Source: Ariolimax columbianus (Eukaryota; Mollusca; Gastropoda; Stylommatophora; Arionidae). From it: a stretch of DNA of 64,000 nucleotides. The notes under the pieces are model-generated. The model searched no databases, was not told where the DNA came from, and saw nothing but the letters and a program-made list of their open reading frames with translations. A program made the position numbers and the translations under genes. The stretch lies in assembly GCA_036924085.1 (NCBI GenBank), contig JAVGWX010000019.1, forward strand, positions 3,436,141 through 3,500,140, given 5' to 3'. Positions 60,110 through 64,000 of the stretch are shown piece after piece; the stretch's first letter is position 1; each line of letters begins with the position of its first letter.

Positions 60110-60285
60110 ATACGGAGCAAACCTGCTCTTTGCAACCCAATCCCAACCTTAAATAAATACATTTCATCTTTAGTTATTTCACTACCCCATACAGTGTATT
60201 GGCATTTGTCGGCAGTGCTTGTAAGAATATTGTCCTAATGTCCGCAAGTGCCTTGCACTCAATGAGTAGGTGTCGAACTGAAGAA
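60110..60285 (-). pseudogene. LINE C-terminus relic, minus strand
   Basis: The minus strand reads SVRHLLIECKALADIRTIFL then QALPTNANTLYGVVK and, in another frame, EITKDEMYLFKVGIGLQRAG. The 'V-HLL-EC--L---R----' cysteine/histidine motif followed by 'FL---GL' is the usual end of RNase H-type LINE proteins. Everything upstream is missing: a gaa tract takes its place at 60278. Confidence 0.6.
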
Positions 60286-60372
60286 GAAGAAGAAGAAGAA
60301 GAAGAAGAAGCAGATGAAGAAGAAGCAGAAGAAGAAGCAGATGAAGAGGAAAAATGAGAAGAAGAATAAGAA
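60278..60372. repeat. GAA/GCA microsatellite beside LINE relic
   Basis: gaagaagaag with interspersed gca and gatgaa units, directly adjoining the LINE C-terminus relic. Confidence 0.93.
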
Positions 60373-60894
60373 ACAAAATAAGAGGATATATATCAATTGA
60401 TCAATCCGTTTTAGTTTAACTCATGTAAAAGGCAAAATCTATTAAAAGCGGCAGGAATGTAAGTGAAAATGCAATTTCTTCTGGTTAAAACTCAGTAAGT
60501 TGAGACTCATGGTGAAGTGACGTGCCATCTACTCCAAGGACGGAGAGGCCACCTTCGACAGTCAAACCTCCAAGAGCCAGCGGGAGATAATTGACAATGA
60601 CTGTGAAATCAAAGATAAGATAATACGTTTGAAGTTCAGAACTATACTCAGCATGAAAGACGCTATGTGACCTTTCGGTTTCTTGGAAATGGAACCACCA
60701 TTTACATTATTGGCTTGTGAAATTGTCAACATATACATGCTTGGGTTGATTAATCGGACGCGTTGGTGCTGGTACTTGCCTCCTGATAGACATGTTAATC
60801 AGGCTATCCTTGTGACGTTCTGTGTAGTCGATTAAAGGTGGTAGATGTGTAGATAAACGAAATCTTAATGCAGTCCCACGAAACCATGTATCTG
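60373..60894. other. No gene recognised
   Basis: Unique-looking spacer before the 20 bp array. Confidence 0.5.
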
Positions 60895-62415
60895 CGAATT
60901 CTCTTATCACGTCACTACTTCTCTCGTCACGTCACTACCTCAATCATCACGTCACTACCTCAATCATCACGTCACTACCTCAATCATCACGTCACTACCT
61001 CAATCATCACGTCACTACCTCTCTCATCACGTCACTATCTCTCTAATCACGTCAGTACTTCTCTTAATACGTCACTACTTCTCTCATCACGTCATTATCT
61101 CTCTCGTCACTTCACTACTTCTCTCGTCACGTCACTACCTCTCTCATTACGTCACTACCTCTCTAATCACGCCACCACTTCTCTCATAATGTCAATACCT
61201 CTCTCATCACGCCATTACTTCTCTCACCACTTCTCTACTTCTCTGATCACGTCACTACCTCTCTCATCACGTCAATACATTTCTCGTCACTACTTCTCTC
61301 ATCACGGCACTACCTCTCTCATCACGTCACTATCTCTCTAATCACGTCATTACTTCTCTTAATACGTCACTACTTCTCTCATCACGTCACCACTTCTCTC
61401 ATCACGTCACTACCTCTCTCATCACGTCACTACGTCTCTCGTCACTACTTCTCTCACCACGTCACTACTTCTCTCATCACGTCACTACCTCTCACATCAC
61501 GTCACTACTTCTCTCACCACGTCTCTACTTCTCTCGTCACTACTTCTCTCATCACATCACTACTTATCACATCACGTCACTACTTCTCTCATCACGTCAC
61601 TACTTCTCACATCCCGCCACTACTTCTCTCACCACGTCACTACTTCTCTCGTCATTACTTCTCTCATCACATCACTACTTCTCTCATCACGGCACTACTT
61701 CTCTCATCACGTCACTATCTCTCTAATCACGTCATTAATTCTCTTAATACGTCACTACTTCTCTCATAAGGTCATTATCTCTCTCGTCACTTCAATACTT
61801 CTCTCGTCACGTCACTACCTCAATCATCACATCACTACCTCTCTCATCACGTCACTACCTCCCTAATCACGCCACCACTTCTCTCATAATGTCACTACTT
61901 ATCACATCACGTCATTACTTCTCTCACCGCGCATCTACTTCACACATCACGTCATTACTTCTCTCACCACGCCTGCACTTCTCACGTCACTACTTCTCTC
62001 ACCACGTCACAACTTCTCTCATCACGTCACTACTTCTCTCACCACGTCACAACTTCTCTCATCACGTCACTACTTCTCTCACCACGTCACAACTTCTCTC
62101 ACCACGCCTCTACTTCTCTCACCACGTCACAACTTCTCTCACCACGCATCTACTTCACACATCACGTCATTACTTCTCTCACCACGCCTGCACTTCTCAC
62201 GTCACTACTTCTCTCACCACGTCACAACTTCTCTCATCACGTCACTACTTCTCTCACCACGTCACAACTTCTCTCATCACGTCACTACTTCTCTCACCAC
62301 GTCACAACTTCTCTCACCACGCCTCTACTTCTCTCACCACGTCACAACTTCTCTCACCACGCCTCTACTTCTCTCATCACGTCACTACTTCTCTCATCAC
62401 GTCACTACTTCTCTC
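60895..62415. repeat. 20 bp minisatellite, about 76 copies
   Basis: Unit tcacgtcactacttctctca with cctcaatca, acctctctc and accacgtcacaac variants. Around 61900-62390 a longer block (cacgcctgcacttctcacg plus neighbours) appears twice, so a larger segment was also duplicated. Frames of 150-180 codons (SRHYFSHH) are repeat products. Confidence 0.95.
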
Positions 62416-62449
62416 ATCACAACCCTGCTTGTTATAAGCCATTCCTACT

Positions 62450-62515
62450 TCTCTTCTGATGTCCTACTTCTCTTCTGATGTCCTACTTCTCTTCTGATGT
62501 CCTACATATCTCCTG
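62450..62515. repeat. 19 bp tandem repeat, three to four copies
   Basis: ctacttctcttctgatgtc repeated. It follows the 20 bp array and may derive from it. Confidence 0.88.
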
Positions 62516-62559
62516 ATGTTACTACTTCTCTCATAATATCATACATCTGTTTCTAAGAA

Positions 62560-64000
62560 TTGACGCCACTGCACTCCAGGCATACCCATAGGTGCTCATT
62601 CTCTCTCAGCAAATTGTGAAGGACATGGATGTTGATAGTCTCCTGCAGCTCACTGGTTGTACGCTTTCCTGTTCCGTCCTCTCATGCACCCTACTCCGCT
62701 CGAACCTCATCGACCATTTGTAGCCTCTTGATTGCTGCTTCATCTATTAGGGTGTCCTCACCTAGCAGGCGGTTATTGATTGAATTTAAAATGTTACTTC
62801 TGTCCATCACTAATGTTCCCATGATTGTAGCTTGTGAAGCCATGATTTCAGCTATTTCATTTCACTGAACACCGGCATGAGCAGGACAGTAGATCCATAT
62901 CAACCCCTGGAGGTTTGAGGCCTCAACAGCTGCTATCCACTCGTACCTAAGCCATCCCTTCTGTACCTTCTGAAGTACGGCTGGCGCGTCTGTCACGATG
63001 ACAGCCCTTGTTATTTCAGTGCTGAGTTCACTGCTTCCGTCTCCATTCTCATACTGGGGGTTCTTGACATGTATGCCATACTGCGTTCAGCCACGACCTG
63101 TCCTATCACTCTAGCCGAGAAACCCCAGCCTGATGTCCCACTGCGCACGACTGATCCGTCGGTGTAAATGAGAGCGTCACTCTCCTGGGTGTTCTCAGTT
63201 ATCAACTGATTCACCTTGTGCATTTTTCTCCATTCTCTACATTCCTTGCCGAATGGTATGATGACTCTCTGGTACTCTATCATTTTATCACCAGTGTGGA
63301 CCCATTCTTCCCTCTTGCCGAATGGTATGATGACACTCTGGTACTCTATCATTCTATCACCAGTGTGGACCCATTCTTCCCCCTTGCCGAATGTTATGAT
63401 GACTCTCTGGTACTCTATCATTCTATTACCAGTGTGGACCCATTCTTCCCCCTTGCCGAATGCTATGATGACTCTCTGGTACTCTATCATTCTATTACCA
63501 GTGTGGACCCATTCTTCCCCCTTGCCGAATGCTATGATGACTCTCTGGTACTCTATCATTCTATCACCAGTGTGGACCCATTCTTCCCCTTTGGATATCG
63601 TCTCAGCTGGAGTGACGTGTCTGATTGTTGTCTCTTCCTGTACCATCCATGATGCCCCCCTCTTGATTCTTGATCCCTTGATGCCTGAGTTACAACTGTA
63701 TAGAGGGGGCCACGCACATAGGCTTGGACTTGTGCCAGCTAATGTCAGGATGTCACCGATAACAATCCCAACATGTAACGCATCCTACAATCGGGGTATC
63801 TCTAGTGCAGCCCAGAACCAGACGCATACCTTCATTCTGGAAGTGGTCCAACCTTTCACACTGTGTTCTTGATAGTGTCAGGATGCCTAGTCCGTAATCG
63901 ATGACAGACAACACGACCTGACGAAATAGGATGAACAGGAGGCGTTGTTCCAAGTCGGCAGCAGCCATGGTCTTGAGTGCTCCTAACCATCGCTACCATC
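62560..64000 (-). pseudogene. LINE relic (RT thumb to RNase H), minus strand, runs past window end
   Basis: Order on the minus strand: 63968-63753 SVIDYGLGILTLSRTQCERL, DHFQNEGMRLVLGCTRDTPI (RT thumb region), frame change, then linker with a 69 bp unit repeated five times (63245-63590), then RNase H: ALIYTDGSVVRSGTSGWGFS (Asp present, near 63150-63185) and METEAVNSALK, stop and frame change, AVIVTDAPAVLQKV, WIAAVEASNLQGLIWIYCPA, HAGV and NEIAEIMASQA (near 62850; the last catalytic Asp is Glu). The 'CPGHAGV'-type RNase H differs from the WVPSH type of the 24.6 kb element, so it is another LINE lineage. RT palm lies beyond the window. Confidence 0.8.
63245..63590. repeat. 69 bp tandem repeat inside LINE coding region, five copies
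   Basis: The plus-strand unit starts cttgccgaatggtatgatga and contains ccagtgtggacccattcttc. Read on the minus strand each unit adds 23 residues (EEWVHTGDRMIEYQRVII with small changes), and the frame stays open through all five. Confidence 0.95.

Overview
This window looks like a stretch of animal (metazoan) nuclear DNA that is almost entirely repeats. It contains no convincing host gene. There are no operons, no dense coding, no ribosome-binding-site-led genes and no CRISPR. Instead there are remnants of non-LTR retrotransposons (LINEs) with reverse transcriptase and RNase H, mariner-type DNA transposon remains, tRNA-derived SINEs, and an extreme density of mini- and microsatellites. The style fits a marine invertebrate, perhaps a mollusc. 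That taxonomic guess is inference and is not proven by any gene here.

Layout. 0-1.2 kb: decayed minus-strand LINE (RNase H). 1.1-9.2 kb: successive satellites (38, 52, 4, 27, 16, 26 and 33 bp units). 9.6-10.0 kb: LINE 3' end. 10.1-14.6 kb: 12 bp, 38 bp and 56 bp arrays. 14.8-15.1 kb: SINE. 15.1-20.3 kb: mostly low-information sequence with one array and one doubtful LINE relic. 20.3-24.1 kb: 22 bp array, RNase H LINE relic, small arrays. 24.6-27.3 kb: the best gene of the window, a 5'-truncated LINE copy with an undamaged reverse transcriptase-RNase H frame and perfect target-site duplications. 28.0-30.8 kb: arrays around a broken mariner transposase. 30.8-37.7 kb: 16, 15, 16, C-rich, 33 and 45 bp arrays. 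38.3-40.1 kb: two SINE copies in the same orientation. 40.7-45.2 kb: 23/46, 25, 42 and 35 bp arrays. 46.5-48.0 kb: second LINE type, broken. 50.2-50.5 kb: fragment of a LINE with a similar 3' end. 52.0-54.8 kb: five arrays. 55.0-56.0 kb: tRNA-like SINE heads. 56.7-57.4 kb: large palindromic element made from two facing copies of a mariner 5' end. 60.1-60.3 kb: LINE C-terminus relic. 60.9-62.4 kb: 20 bp array. 62.5 kb to the window end: LINE relic with a 69 bp in-frame amplification.

By adding up the intervals listed here, tandem arrays make up roughly a third of the window (about 22-23 kb). The recurring theme is tandem amplification inside or at the edge of dead LINE copies, and several unrelated arrays share a 38 bp period. 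Nothing here forms a pathway. The only proteins that can be recognised belong to mobile elements, and only the 24.6-27.3 kb frame is undamaged.
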